Under the pieces are notes generated by a model. It was not told the origin of the DNA, searched no databases, and was given only the letters and a program-made list of their open reading frames with translations. Shown here one piece after another: positions 9,436-17,386 of a stretch of 36,261 bases of DNA. The stretch comes from a virus: IMG/VR virus record IMGVR_UViG_3300030333_005836, positions 1-36,261 of that record. The stretch is one strand, 5' to 3'. Numbering within the stretch: the stretch's first letter is position 1; each line of letters opens with the position of its first letter. The position numbers were made by a program, and so were the translations under genes.

Positions 9436-10091
9436 TGCCGACTAAAGCCGAAATGGAAGAGCGCTTAGGCGCTTTAGAGAATGAGGTTAGACGCCTTAAT
9501 CGATCATTGGGTCAAGCTGAGATTGACCTGCCACAAGTGCAAAAGAGGCTCATCACTAACGCTCGACCACATCGATCAGAGCACAGCGTTGAGGCGCTCA
9601 AGCGTGCTGAGGCTGAGTGGCAGCGTGTTGTAAAAGAGCCTGACTCACGCATCGATGATTACATCAGAAGCCGTGATGGTATCGGTTGGACGTGGGAGAA
9701 GCCTTACACGCGCAACGGCCAGTTTGCTTGGTGTGGAGCGTTTGCGGCGTTTGCTTGGTCGAGTGTCCGCTTCAGCATCCGCCAAAAGATCTTCCCGAGC
9801 TGTTACCGTCTGTACTCGCGATGGCTAAACACTGCTCGACACATCGAGGCTGATCAGATGCTACCTGGTGACATCGTCGTTGTGTACACTTCAAAGCGAA
9901 GCGTCCAAGGCGATCACATCACACTCTGTCTCACAGCTCCAGACTGTGACGGCAACTTCGAGACCATCGAGGGCAACGCTCATGGTACAGCGGGCGATGG
10001 TGAGCGCGCTGAGGGTGTGGTCAAGAATGTGCGCTCTTTGGATCAGGTCGCGCACGTCTACCGCCTCTTAAGTGAGGATTTCGATGAGTGA
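9435..10091 (+). CDS. Endolysin-like CHAP/NlpC-type cysteine peptidase or amidase
   Basis: 218 aa. The first ~35 residues form a short coiled coil (MEERLGALENEVRRLNRSL). Residues ~70-215 look like a CHAP-type fold: the catalytic Cys sits in QFAWCGAFAAFAW (about residue 97), the His in VQGDHITLC, and an E-G-N-A segment follows. LPGDIVVVY is the usual strand before the catalytic His. Such enzymes cut peptidoglycan stem peptides or the glycan-peptide amide bond at the end of infection. No signal peptide is seen, so export would depend on the neighbouring holin-like protein. An alternative is a virion-associated wall hydrolase, because the gene directly follows the tail-tip genes and has a coiled-coil N-terminus. 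Confidence 0.72.
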   Translation: MPTKAEMEERLGALENEVRRLNRSLGQAEIDLPQVQKRLITNARPHRSEHSVEALKRAEAEWQRVVKEPDSRIDDYIRSRDGIGWTWEKPYTRNGQFAWCGAFAAFAWSSVRFSIRQKIFPSCYRLYSRWLNTARHIEADQMLPGDIVVVYTSKRSVQGDHITLCLTAPDCDGNFETIEGNAHGTAGDGERAEGVVKNVRSLDQVAHVYRLLSEDFDE

Positions 10092-10344
10092 CAAAGATAC
10101 TACAGTGACCGAAAAGCTTGGCGGTCGTAAGAGCTCGGCGTTCTATGCATGTCTCGCATGCATCCTCATCCTTGCCCTAATGGATAAAGCTGAGACTCAC
10201 ATCCTAGGTTTGATTGATACGTTATTCCTCGTGTATGCGGGCGCTAACGTGATGATCAAACCCAAACAGCTCGAGGCCAAAGCACAAGCCAAGGCTGATA
10301 ATTCCCCTGACCCAAAACCCACAGACTCAATGGAGAAGCCATGA
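10084..10344 (+). CDS. Holin-like small membrane protein
   Basis: 86 aa from the ATG at 10084, which has GTGAGGA upstream; an in-frame GTG at 10072 is the alternative. Two hydrophobic stretches, AFYACLACILILALM and ILGLIDTLFLVYAGANVMI, are separated by a short polar turn. A charged tail of Lys/Ala/Asp/Pro follows. Size, two TM segments, cytoplasmic polar tail and overlap with the endolysin gene fit a class II holin, which permeabilises the inner membrane at lysis. Holins have little sequence conservation, so the call rests on topology and context. Confidence 0.65.
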   Translation: MSDKDTTVTEKLGGRKSSAFYACLACILILALMDKAETHILGLIDTLFLVYAGANVMIKPKQLEAKAQAKADNSPDPKPTDSMEKP

Positions 10345-10724
10345 GACTAGGCGTTCAATATCCTATTCATGCAGGCGGCCACTTGGCCACCTACAATGCG
10401 ACCGTTGTCAACAACACAGACTGGCATACACTGACCTCAACAGACTTCTATGACACTGTCACTGGTACACAGCTCAGCGCGGGCCTTAAGTTTGCGTTCG
10501 TTCAATTCGTGAGCTCAAACGCTGACACACTCAGCATGATTAAGCTTCGAGCTGCAGCAGGCGCAGGCGATGGCGTGACCAACAGCGATGGCGTTGTTCC
10601 GGTTCCATCGGCATTCTCAGTTGACTGTCAGGCGCTCGCCAATGGTCAGAGTGTAACATCAATCGCATATAAGAAGGCTGACGGCTCAGATGTCTTTGTC
10701 GTCTATGCAGGATTCAACGCATAA
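10341..10724 (+). CDS. Small putative structural protein ahead of tail fibre
   Basis: 127 aa; the ATG overlaps the holin-like stop in an ATGA junction. The protein has mixed beta-type sequence (KFAFVQFVSSNADTLSMIKLRAAAGAG..., VFVVYAGFNA), no TM and no motif I recognise. It may be a small fibre or tip accessory beta protein. Fourteen bases with a GGTAAGGAG SD separate it from the fibre gene, so the two are co-transcribed. Confidence 0.4.
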   Translation: MRLGVQYPIHAGGHLATYNATVVNNTDWHTLTSTDFYDTVTGTQLSAGLKFAFVQFVSSNADTLSMIKLRAAAGAGDGVTNSDGVVPVPSAFSVDCQALANGQSVTSIAYKKADGSDVFVVYAGFNA

Positions 10725-10738
10725 GGTAAGGAGTAATT

Positions 10739-13348
10739 ATGAGTATTGGAACAAGTCCATTTCAGGGCGGCGGCTCGTCTTCAATCGCAGACGCCACAGA
10801 GACAACAGCCGGTAAGATCAGAATCGCGACCTCGACCGAGGCGAGCACTGGTACCAACGACACCACCGCGATGACGCCATTGACGGTCAAGGAGCGCATC
10901 GACGCGGCTATCGTTGGCGGGGTTGAATATAAAGGCACTTTTAACGCGACAGCAGGCACACCAAGTCTAACCACCGCTGAGAAAGGCGACCTTTACATTG
11001 TAGGCACAGCAGGGACGATCTATGGGCAGACGTGGGCTGTGGGTGATCACCTGCTCATCAACGATAATATGGGTGGCTCAATCTCTAACAGCAAGATTGA
11101 CAAGGTGGACAATACGGACGCCGTGAGCTCAGTTAATGCTCAGACTGGTGCGGTGGTACTTAGTGCAGACGATTTAGCGGCTGATCACTCGGCCACTAAT
11201 TATATCGCCGCAAATGCAAATATTGACGGTCACCTTGAGGGAATTGATGATGAGTTAGCGTTGCTTCAGCCGCTTGATGCAGGTCTAACTTCTATCAGCG
11301 GTCTGACTACAGCCGCCAATAAGATGATCTATACGACGGGCTCAGACACCTACGCGGTGGCGGATCTGACCTCAGCAGGGCGAGCACTCCTAGACGATGC
11401 AGACGCGGCAGCTCAGAGGACTACGCTTGGACTCGGTACAGCGGCGACCTCTGCTAGTGGTGACTTTCAGCCTGTCGATGCAGGTCTAACTTCTATCAGT
11501 GGTTTAACAACTGCTGCAGACAAGATGATCTATACGACGGGCTCAGACACTTACGCCGTATCATCAATCTCAGCGGCGGGGCGCTCATTTGTCTCGGCAA
11601 ACGATGCAGGCGCTCAACGCTCTGCGCTCGGTCTCGGTACAGCGGCCACTTCAGCCAGTACTGACTTTCAGCCTGTCGATGCAGGGCTCACCTCTATCAG
11701 CGGTCTGACTACAGCCGCCAATAAGATGATCTACACGACGGGCTCAGACACCTACGCGGTGGCAGACCTGACAGCGGCGGGGCGAGCACTCCTAGACGAT
11801 GCAGACGCGGCGGCTCAGCGAACCACGCTTGGACTCGGCACAGCGGCGACCTCAGCTAGTGGCGACTTTCAGCCGATTGATGCAGGTCTAACTTCTATCA
11901 GTGGTTTAACAACTGCTGCAGACAAGATGATCTACACGACTGGATCAGACACTTACGCGGTGGCAGACTTAACCTCGGCAGGGCGAGCGCTCCTAGATGA
12001 TGCAGACGCGGCGGCTCAGAGGACCACGCTTGGGCTAGGCTCAGCGGCGCTACTTGCCGCCGACAACACCGCAAACAATGTTGTTAAGGTCGACAGTAAT
12101 GGCAAGCTTCCTGCCCTCGACGGTTCGCAGTTAACCAACCTACCGAGCGGCGCAACTCAGCTCAATGACCTCTCAGACGTGACGATCACCGGAGCGGCGA
12201 CAGGTGAGGTTTTGCGTTATAGCGGCTCAGCGTGGGTTGATGCGACTTTGGCTTATACTGACATTAGTGGAACACCAACACTTGGCACAGCGGCAGCAGC
12301 TGCGGCGACTGACTTTCAGCCAGTTGATGCAGGGCTCACCTCTATCAGCGGTCTGACTACAGCCGCCAATAAGATGATCTATACGACGGGCTCAGACACC
12401 TACGCGGTGGCGGATCTGACCTCAGCAGGGCGAGCGCTCCTAGATGATGCAGACGCGGCGGCTCAGAGGACTACGCTTGGACTCGGTACAGCGGCGACCT
12501 CTGCTAGTGGTGACTTTCAGCCTGTCGATGCAGGGCTCACGTCGATCAGTGGCTTAACAACTGCTGCAGACAAGATGATCTACACGACAGGCTCAGACAC
12601 CTACGCGGTTACAGGCTTGACTGCGGCAGGGCGAGCGCTCCTAGATGATGCAGACGCGGCGGCTCAGAGGACCACGCTTGGGCTCGGCACAGCGGCCACT
12701 TCTAACACCGGTGACTTCTTGGCAAACGTGAGCGAAGATTCATCACCACAGCTCGGCAATGATCTCGACCTCAATGGCCATGACCTTGTCACGACAAGCA
12801 ACGCAGATCTCGACCTAGCCCCTAATGGTACCGGTGTAGTGGTCATTAGAGGCAACACCAACTCAGGTGCGATCAAGCTCAACTGTGAGAATAACTCTCA
12901 TGGTGTAACGATCCAAGGCCCGCCACACTCAGCGGCGGCTACCTATACCCTGACGCTTCCAAACAATGACGGTGATGCTGACCAAGTGCTTAAAACAGAC
13001 GGGTCTGGCGGTCTCTCATGGGTGAGCCAAACAAGCGGCGGGTCATACTCTGTAGATTTGAATCAAGAGACTCTGTCAGGAGATAAGACTCTCGGGACAC
13101 CCACCCATGTGAGAACTATACATGTGTTCACATCTAGCGCTGATCGAGTGATTAACCTGCCTGCAGCATCAGGCCTTGATAGCGGTCAACTGATCGACAT
13201 TAAAAGCATGTCTAATCAAACCTTTACTATTACTCCCGATTCAGGAGATAAGCTAGACGGCGTCGTCGACGGTACACTTGCGCTTAATGTCCAATTCTCA
13301 TCCATTACGCTCGCGTGTGATGGAACTGATGATTGGTTCATCGTATGA
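10739..13348 (+). CDS. Tail fibre protein with six 67-residue repeats
   Basis: 869 aa, Ala/Thr/Ser/Asp-rich and low in Cys and Trp, as in trimeric phage fibres. Residues ~1-175 form an attachment-like region (TTAGKIRIATSTEAS...). Then come four tandem 67-residue repeats starting DAGLTSISGLTTAA(N/D)KMIYTT, an ~80-residue spacer (LNDLSDVTITGAATGEVLRYSG), two more repeats, and a distal part with a typical fibre motif (LTLPNNDGDADQVLKTDGSGG) and a C-terminal beta domain. The first base of each repeat is at about 11276, 11477, 11678, 11879, 12326 and 12527. Repeats alternate between an N and a D variant (AANKM, AADKM). It probably binds the host receptor. Its stop overlaps the next ATG. Confidence 0.82.
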   Translation: MSIGTSPFQGGGSSSIADATETTAGKIRIATSTEASTGTNDTTAMTPLTVKERIDAAIVGGVEYKGTFNATAGTPSLTTAEKGDLYIVGTAGTIYGQTWAVGDHLLINDNMGGSISNSKIDKVDNTDAVSSVNAQTGAVVLSADDLAADHSATNYIAANANIDGHLEGIDDELALLQPLDAGLTSISGLTTAANKMIYTTGSDTYAVADLTSAGRALLDDADAAAQRTTLGLGTAATSASGDFQPVDAGLTSISGLTTAADKMIYTTGSDTYAVSSISAAGRSFVSANDAGAQRSALGLGTAATSASTDFQPVDAGLTSISGLTTAANKMIYTTGSDTYAVADLTAAGRALLDDADAAAQRTTLGLGTAATSASGDFQPIDAGLTSISGLTTAADKMIYTTGSDTYAVADLTSAGRALLDDADAAAQRTTLGLGSAALLAADNTANNVVKVDSNGKLPALDGSQLTNLPSGATQLNDLSDVTITGAATGEVLRYSGSAWVDATLAYTDISGTPTLGTAAAAAATDFQPVDAGLTSISGLTTAANKMIYTTGSDTYAVADLTSAGRALLDDADAAAQRTTLGLGTAATSASGDFQPVDAGLTSISGLTTAADKMIYTTGSDTYAVTGLTAAGRALLDDADAAAQRTTLGLGTAATSNTGDFLANVSEDSSPQLGNDLDLNGHDLVTTSNADLDLAPNGTGVVVIRGNTNSGAIKLNCENNSHGVTIQGPPHSAAATYTLTLPNNDGDADQVLKTDGSGGLSWVSQTSGGSYSVDLNQETLSGDKTLGTPTHVRTIHVFTSSADRVINLPAASGLDSGQLIDIKSMSNQTFTITPDSGDKLDGVVDGTLALNVQFSSITLACDGTDDWFIV
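11276..12079 (+). repeat. Four tandem 201 bp repeats in the fibre gene
   Basis: Units begin near 11276, 11477, 11678 and 11879, each exactly 201 bp apart so the frame is kept. Long blocks are identical between units (for example around GATGCAGG and AAGATGATCTA). The N-type and D-type units alternate, which suggests duplication of a two-unit block. High identity makes the region prone to copy-number change by recombination and to assembly collapse. Confidence 0.9.
12326..12727 (+). repeat. Two further 201 bp fibre repeats after a spacer
   Basis: Units begin near 12326 and 12527, again 201 bp apart and again an N-type then a D-type unit. They are separated from the first block by ~250 bp of non-repeat fibre sequence. 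This supports a two-unit block as the duplicated element. Confidence 0.88.
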
Positions 13349-13785
13349 GTTATCTTCCGGCTAGAGCTGCAGAGCTGACAATCACTGAATATACAATTCA
13401 AAGCCAGACCATCGAATATCTTGATGATATTTCATGGGACCAAACAACAAAACGCTCGACATCGAGCACGCAGAGTCACAGCGTTTCAGGGGCAACGATC
13501 ACTCTAGAGGGGCCGGCGAGCTTTTGGCTGATCGTCAGCCCCGATACAACCCGCAGCGCATACAATGACCTCTTTAAACTAGAGTTCTGCTTAGATGGGG
13601 TAGCTCTGCCAGACCAAAGCCCCGTTGCTTGGAATAGCGCAGGCGCTACTTATAATTTATGCGCGTTCACCTGCGTGAATGTTGCGTTGGGCGGCTCGCA
13701 GGCTCTCACCTTGCGAAATACCCATAATGGAGACGACTTTACGGCTAACGCCGCTTTTACACTGCAAGTTTGGGAGGCATCATGA
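13345..13785 (+). CDS. Small fibre-associated protein A, unrecognised
   Basis: 146 aa from the ATG at 13345 that overlaps the fibre stop (ATGA). The sequence is soluble and beta-rich (ATITLEGPASFWLIVSPD, NVALGGSQALTLRN). It has no signal peptide or TM. Three small genes in a row follow the fibre, each starting MS-, and may be fibre chaperones, fibre-tip receptor-binding proteins or head/tail decoration proteins. No family is recognised. Confidence 0.5.
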   Translation: MSYLPARAAELTITEYTIQSQTIEYLDDISWDQTTKRSTSSTQSHSVSGATITLEGPASFWLIVSPDTTRSAYNDLFKLEFCLDGVALPDQSPVAWNSAGATYNLCAFTCVNVALGGSQALTLRNTHNGDDFTANAAFTLQVWEAS

Positions 13786-14192
13786 GTTATTCACCATCAA
13801 GCGCGATAATCATGAGAGTGAGCTCAGACTCATCCTCGGTTGGGATTAACTCCACTGTTGATCTTGATCTTGGGCGTTCTGCAGTGGGTGCAAGTCGCTA
13901 CGAAAGCAAGGACCTAACAAGCGTTGATAGTCATGACTTTTTAGCGTTGTGTGATGTCATCTATAGCGCATCGAGCGCGGGTGGGATGCAATTTAAGAGT
14001 GTATTCGCGGGTTCGTCAGGGTCACTTGATAACGCTCGACAGGTTCCGCTACAAAGTCAAACAAGCGTAATTGCACGAGATGAGTTTTGGGCGAGAGGGA
14101 GCGGGTTGACGCCCCAGGGCGTGGGGCTCTCGGCAACTAACGCAACTGTTAATATTGGTAACTGTGTACTTGGGGGGGTGATTCACTCATGA
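13782..14192 (+). CDS. Small fibre-associated protein B, unrecognised
   Basis: 136 aa from the ATG at 13782, in an ATGA overlap with the previous stop and with GGGAGG upstream. Ser/Gly/Val-rich, with no TM or signal peptide. Its composition resembles the neighbouring small proteins more than the fibre. Role unknown; context suggests the receptor-binding assembly. Confidence 0.45.
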   Translation: MSYSPSSAIIMRVSSDSSSVGINSTVDLDLGRSAVGASRYESKDLTSVDSHDFLALCDVIYSASSAGGMQFKSVFAGSSGSLDNARQVPLQSQTSVIARDEFWARGSGLTPQGVGLSATNATVNIGNCVLGGVIHS

Positions 14193-14665
14193 GTAATCTA
14201 TCAGTTAATACCACTCATTGCAGTAATGTGGCGACTGATATCCTGATTTGTAATACGGGTAATGTCAGCGTCGATATGGTCATTGGGACTAGCGCCACCC
14301 CGTCTACGTCAGGGCTAAGCGTGAGCTCAAATAAACTCGTAATTTCAAGCGGTTATTCTTGGCTTTTAGAGTGCCATCTAGCGACCTACTCAACCTCAAG
14401 TGTGGGTGGGTATATTGCGCGGTGGTACAATGAGACAGATTCTGCTTATGTGGGTCAAGAGGCTGTTTGTATGCGCAACAATTCAGGCTTAAGATACGAG
14501 CTCCGACAAACACGAAAAGTCTGCAGAGCGTTGATCCTAGCTTCTGACTTTGGGTCAAACTCAACAATGACAGTATACCCACGAGTGACCTCAGAGACTG
14601 GTTCTGCAGCTTTGGCGCTCGCAGGCTATAACGAGCCATGTTTAAAGATTGTGAGAATTGGATGA
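14189..14665 (+). CDS. Small fibre-associated protein C, unrecognised
   Basis: 158 aa, ATGA overlap with the previous gene. It has several Cys residues (HCSNVATDILICNTGN, WLLECHL, EAVCMRN, RKVCRAL, EPCLK), unlike the fibre. Beta-strand patterns dominate. It closes the fibre group and its stop overlaps the start of the spanin-like gene. No family recognised. Confidence 0.45.
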   Translation: MSNLSVNTTHCSNVATDILICNTGNVSVDMVIGTSATPSTSGLSVSSNKLVISSGYSWLLECHLATYSTSSVGGYIARWYNETDSAYVGQEAVCMRNNSGLRYELRQTRKVCRALILASDFGSNSTMTVYPRVTSETGSAALALAGYNEPCLKIVRIG

Positions 14666-14988
14666 TGATGCCCATTAATATCGATAAAGAGGTGATTCAA
14701 TGGCTCGCCGTCGGCGTCTGCACCCTGCTCATTATGGTCGGCATTTATGCCGGTGGTGTTAAAGAGGGCGCTCGCGCTATGCGGGATCAGATGGAGAATG
14801 AGCGCGCCAAGATCGTGCTCGAGCTCGAAGACACTAAGGTGAGATTGACTCAAGCTCGCGCTGACATCATCGGCGCTAAGGTCCAAGCAGCTGCAGATTG
14901 TGCGATTAACTGTGAGGGCATTTGCGCGCAGGAGGTCAAAGCGGCGCTCGACGCTAATCATGACCTGGTATGTGGAGAGTTCAAGTGA
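14662..14988 (+). CDS. i-spanin-like protein: N-terminal TM plus coiled coil
   Basis: About 108 aa from the ATG at 14662 (ATGATGATG; starts at 14665 or 14668 are equally possible), overlapping the previous TGA. A TM helix lies near the N-terminus (VIQWLAVGVCTLLIMVGIYAGGV), followed by a charged coiled coil (MRDQMENERAKIVLELEDTKVRLTQA) and a Cys-rich C-terminal part (CAINCEGICAQEV). This is the topology of an inner-membrane spanin subunit whose coiled coil projects into the periplasm. It overlaps the next gene, which has a signal-like N-terminus, as Rz/Rz1 pairs often do. The call is by topology, not by conserved sequence. Confidence 0.5.
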   Translation: MMMPINIDKEVIQWLAVGVCTLLIMVGIYAGGVKEGARAMRDQMENERAKIVLELEDTKVRLTQARADIIGAKVQAAADCAINCEGICAQEVKAALDANHDLVCGEFK

Positions 14989-15425
14989 TCGCCACTCTGA
15001 TTCTCACGCTCACGCCTTGGGCTCCGGAGCTCCCTGCTGATCAGATTTGGATGGGCGAGGGTGTTGACCCGATCAAAGCTGAGGTGATTGAGACTGCTGA
15101 AGGTCGGCGCTTCTGCACTAAGGCCGGTGAGTGGGTACAACTCAAGCGTCGAGCTGAGGCCATGGGCGGTTACTGTCAAGACGCGGTTAACATCGCGAGC
15201 TCGACCTGTGCGTTGGCAGCTAACGAGCTCCTTGATAAAACGCGCCGAGAGGCAGAGAGCACTCATGCAGATCAACAGGTTGTAATTAACGCTCTAGAAA
15301 ATGACCTCAAGGCCGAGCGCGCCAAGCTCCTCGAAGAGCGCAAGAGCGCCGAGCGTCTCAAGTGGGTAACGATCGGCGTGGGTGTTGTCGCGGTTGGTGC
15401 TACTAGCGTGGCTCTGATTAAGTGA
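14970..15425 (+). CDS. Exported protein with C-terminal TM anchor, possible spanin partner
   Basis: 151 aa from ATG 14970, or 146 aa from GTG 14985 in the GTGA overlap. The N-terminus is a signal-like hydrophobic stretch (VIATLILTLTPWAPELPA), but I see no lipobox Cys. The middle has three Cys residues and a long Glu/Lys/Ala coiled coil (ENDLKAERAKLLEERKSAERL). The end is a TM helix (WVTIGVGVVAVGATSVALIK). A signal, periplasmic coiled coil and C-terminal TM recall unimolecular spanins, though those carry a lipid anchor. Its stop overlaps, tail to tail, the stop of the leftward RecT-like gene by eight bases. Confidence 0.45.
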   Translation: MWRVQVIATLILTLTPWAPELPADQIWMGEGVDPIKAEVIETAEGRRFCTKAGEWVQLKRRAEAMGGYCQDAVNIASSTCALAANELLDKTRREAESTHADQQVVINALENDLKAERAKLLEERKSAERLKWVTIGVGVVAVGATSVALIK

Positions 15426-16518
15426 GCTCCTCATGCTCTTCGATCAGGCTGTTTGCGTAATCGTAAGCGCTCCAGTCTGTAGCGTCCATCTGCAAGAGCA
15501 CCGACACGAGCTTGTTCTTTAGATCAGGGTGAGCGTGATTCGTCAGGCGCAAGGTCTCCATGAATGCGCCATAGGTCATCTTTGGCCCGAATCGCTTTGG
15601 AAGCATAAAGCGCAGAATAGGGAACTGCTCGCACACCTTATCATGATGAGGCTTGAGCTCATCCTCGGGAGCTCGCCACCAACCCTCCTGGACTGCTGAG
15701 TGAGTGCGGACGTAGTCAGACGCCAAGGCAGAGTAAAAGAAAAACTCACGCTCATGCTCTTTGAGCTCACTTGGCGCTTTAGGGCAACGCTCCTCTGTGG
15801 CTTGGCTCGCCTCCATCGGGTCAATGTCCCAAGCGCGAACGGCCTCATGCATACCCTCAATTGTTGAGAAGTCATGTAGACGGTTCTCAGGTCGCTCGAT
15901 CTTGCGATGCTGTTGAGGTGGCCTTGATTGTGGTTGTGGCTGAGGTGGCTGAGAGTGGCGCTGAGCTCGTGGGGCTTTGCTTGGAATATCGGTCCCAAGG
16001 GCGCGAGCTGTGATCACATCACGATCATAATCACTCATGTCGGTATTGTCTGCGATCTCATCAGCGCTATAGATACCGGCCACAGCGTCAGGGAATGAAG
16101 CGCGGAGACCCAAAGTGATCGCCCGAGCGCGGAGCATCTGACGTGGCATCTGTGACCAATTGCGATTTCGAGTGAGCCCCTGAGCCTGAGCCATGCTGAT
16201 ATTGAACTCAAAGGTGTGAGTTACATCTTGAGGCTCATCAGTGCGCGCAGTCTCCAAGACGCATCGCGTCTCATCCCAAGCGACGATCTTGATAAATCGA
16301 CAGAGTCCAGAGCGGCGGCAGATGCCTGCCATGGCGTCAGCGTTGAGTGTAGGCTTACCCTTGAGCACATAGCCTTGAGTCATCGTGAGACCCATGTCAC
16401 CGCCGAAGTGATGACCAAAAGCCGCGTGAAGCAGGATGAGCTCTTGAGGGTTCTGAGGGTTGAGCAATCGAGCCATGTCGATCGCCTCTTGTGGGTTCTT
16501 TGGAATCCAAATGGACAT
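15418..16518 (-). CDS. RecT-like single-strand annealing protein
   Basis: 366 aa. The N-terminal ~180 residues match the pattern of phage RecT/Bet-type annealing proteins: LNADAMAGICRRSGLCRF, a strand region ending in THTFEFNISMAQAQGL, and the signature NWSQMPRQMLRARAITLGLRA with the following FPDAVAGIYSADEI. Such proteins coat ssDNA and anneal homologous strands in replication-linked recombination. A Gln/Pro-rich linker (~residues 190-215) leads to a C-terminal ~150 residue region with no motif I know. It is one of two leftward genes, downstream of the small membrane protein and of the leftward promoter at 16845-16873. No exonuclease partner is visible. The family match is from remembered motif pattern. 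Confidence 0.6.
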   Translation of the reverse strand: MSIWIPKNPQEAIDMARLLNPQNPQELILLHAAFGHHFGGDMGLTMTQGYVLKGKPTLNADAMAGICRRSGLCRFIKIVAWDETRCVLETARTDEPQDVTHTFEFNISMAQAQGLTRNRNWSQMPRQMLRARAITLGLRASFPDAVAGIYSADEIADNTDMSDYDRDVITARALGTDIPSKAPRAQRHSQPPQPQPQSRPPQQHRKIERPENRLHDFSTIEGMHEAVRAWDIDPMEASQATEERCPKAPSELKEHEREFFFYSALASDYVRTHSAVQEGWWRAPEDELKPHHDKVCEQFPILRFMLPKRFGPKMTYGAFMETLRLTNHAHPDLKNKLVSVLLQMDATDWSAYDYANSLIEEHEELT

Positions 16519-16545
16519 GTTTTTTCTCTTTCTGTGTCTGTGTAA

Positions 16546-16809
16546 TTAGTGGTCGAGCTTATCAGCTGCAGAGAGCACTCGACCGTTCACGAGATCTCGC
16601 CAGTTCGCCTCGTGAGCATCACACCAGTTCTCAGCGTGGGTCTCGCTTTGGAATTCGATGTGGAGCCAATTGGCCTCTCGGTGTGCCTCGACGCAGCGGA
16701 CGCGCTCAGAGCGCATGGTTGAGTTATAGTGAGCGCTCAACGTGATGACGGTGTTGGTGATACCGGCGATGGCGATTGAGAGCAGGATGAGATCCTTGAT
16801 GAGTTGCAT
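16546..16809 (-). CDS. Small membrane protein, first gene of leftward operon
   Basis: 87 aa from the ATG whose complement is at 16807-16809, chosen because AGGAG lies just upstream (GAGGAGCTCAC then ATG). One N-terminal TM helix (IKDLILLSIAIAGITNTVITL) is followed by a ~60-residue hydrophilic part with two Cys and many His/Glu/Trp (HREANWLHIEFQSETHAENWCDAHEANWRDL). It is the first gene read from the leftward promoter, so is probably expressed early. Early small membrane proteins can act in superinfection exclusion, but no family is recognised. Confidence 0.5.
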   Translation of the reverse strand: MQLIKDLILLSIAIAGITNTVITLSAHYNSTMRSERVRCVEAHREANWLHIEFQSETHAENWCDAHEANWRDLVNGRVLSAADKLDH

Positions 16810-16844
16810 GTGAGCTCCTCGGTGATGGGTTGTTGGTGAGAGTG

Positions 16845-16873
16845 AATCTATCAGCCTTCTCAACGCATGTCAA
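16845..16873 (-). promoter_or_regulatory. Leftward sigma70-type promoter
   Basis: On the minus strand TTGACA (16873-16868), a 17 bp spacer, then TAGATT (16850-16845). The -35 is a perfect consensus. It reads into the small membrane protein and the RecT-like gene. Confidence 0.75.
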
Positions 16874-16877
16874 ATAG

Positions 16878-16889
16878 AATTTATAAATT
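16878..16889. promoter_or_regulatory. AT-rich palindrome between divergent promoters (candidate operator)
   Basis: AATTTATAAATT is a perfect 12 bp palindrome lying between the two outward-facing -35 boxes (16868-16873 and 16893-16898). A dimeric repressor bound here would touch both promoters. The obvious candidate ligand is the small regulator-like protein encoded from 16972. AT-rich palindromes can occur by chance, so only position supports it. Confidence 0.4.
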
Positions 16890-16892
16890 TAA

Positions 16893-16921
16893 TTGACTAT
16901 GTATGTAAGGCACTGTAGATT
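16893..16921 (+). promoter_or_regulatory. Rightward sigma70-type promoter
   Basis: TTGACT (16893-16898), 17 bp spacer, TAGATT (16916-16921). The -10 is identical to that of the divergent promoter. It drives the regulator and the replication genes. Confidence 0.75.
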
Positions 16922-16971
16922 AAGGGTCAATGGTGGCCGTCGGTCGCTGACATCATGACATGGAGAACCAA

Positions 16972-17385
16972 ATGAATGAGCTTAAACTCAACGAACTCAA
17001 AGAGCGTCGACTAGTAAGCGCGCTCGCCCGATCATGTGACATTACGGGGCAACATCTCACCAACATCCTCAAAGGTAAGTATAACGCCAAGCCAGAGCTC
17101 GCGCGTCGTTTAGCCTCTACAGCATGCAGGCTCACTACGTTACACATCTTTGAGCCACACGACTTTAACCCCAAGATGAATCCTGCTCTCAAGAACCTCT
17201 GTGATGATGTGCGGTTTCGGGTGATTCACCTCGACTCTCAAGACGATCAGGTTGGCTCAGTGGTGGAGCTCCTCGGTGATGAACCTGATGATCTCGAATT
17301 ACTCCAAGCCATGCACGAGTGTGTTTGGGACGGTGCGCGCAGGCTCATTCATCATCCTGATCGATTGATTGAGCTCGAGGACTGA
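16972..17385 (+). CDS. Small Cro-like DNA-binding regulator
   Basis: 137 aa from ATG 16972, preferred over ATG 16960 because GGAG sits at the right distance. The first ~60 residues look like a helix-turn-helix: ALARSCDITGQHLTNILKGKYNAKPELARRLA has the pattern of lambda-repressor/XRE-type helices (second helix DITGQHLTNIL, invariant-type K-G-K-Y turn). The C-terminal part (DDLELLQAMHECVWDGARRLIHHPDRLIELED) is acidic and helical. As the first gene of the rightward early operon, facing a palindrome between two promoters, it probably sets the balance of the two early operons. No integrase or second repressor is seen, so a classical lysogeny switch is not demonstrated. Confidence 0.55.
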   Translation: MNELKLNELKERRLVSALARSCDITGQHLTNILKGKYNAKPELARRLASTACRLTTLHIFEPHDFNPKMNPALKNLCDDVRFRVIHLDSQDDQVGSVVELLGDEPDDLELLQAMHECVWDGARRLIHHPDRLIELED

Positions 17386-17386
17386 C

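Noticed and set aside
14304-14961. Long minus-strand ORFs antisense to fibre-associated and spanin-like genes
   Set aside because: They are shadows of well-coupled + strand genes and show no recognisable protein features.
15418-16518. ERF or Rad52-type annealing protein
   Set aside because: The NWSQMPRQMLRARA and FPDAVAGIYSADEI pattern fits RecT/Bet-type proteins better.
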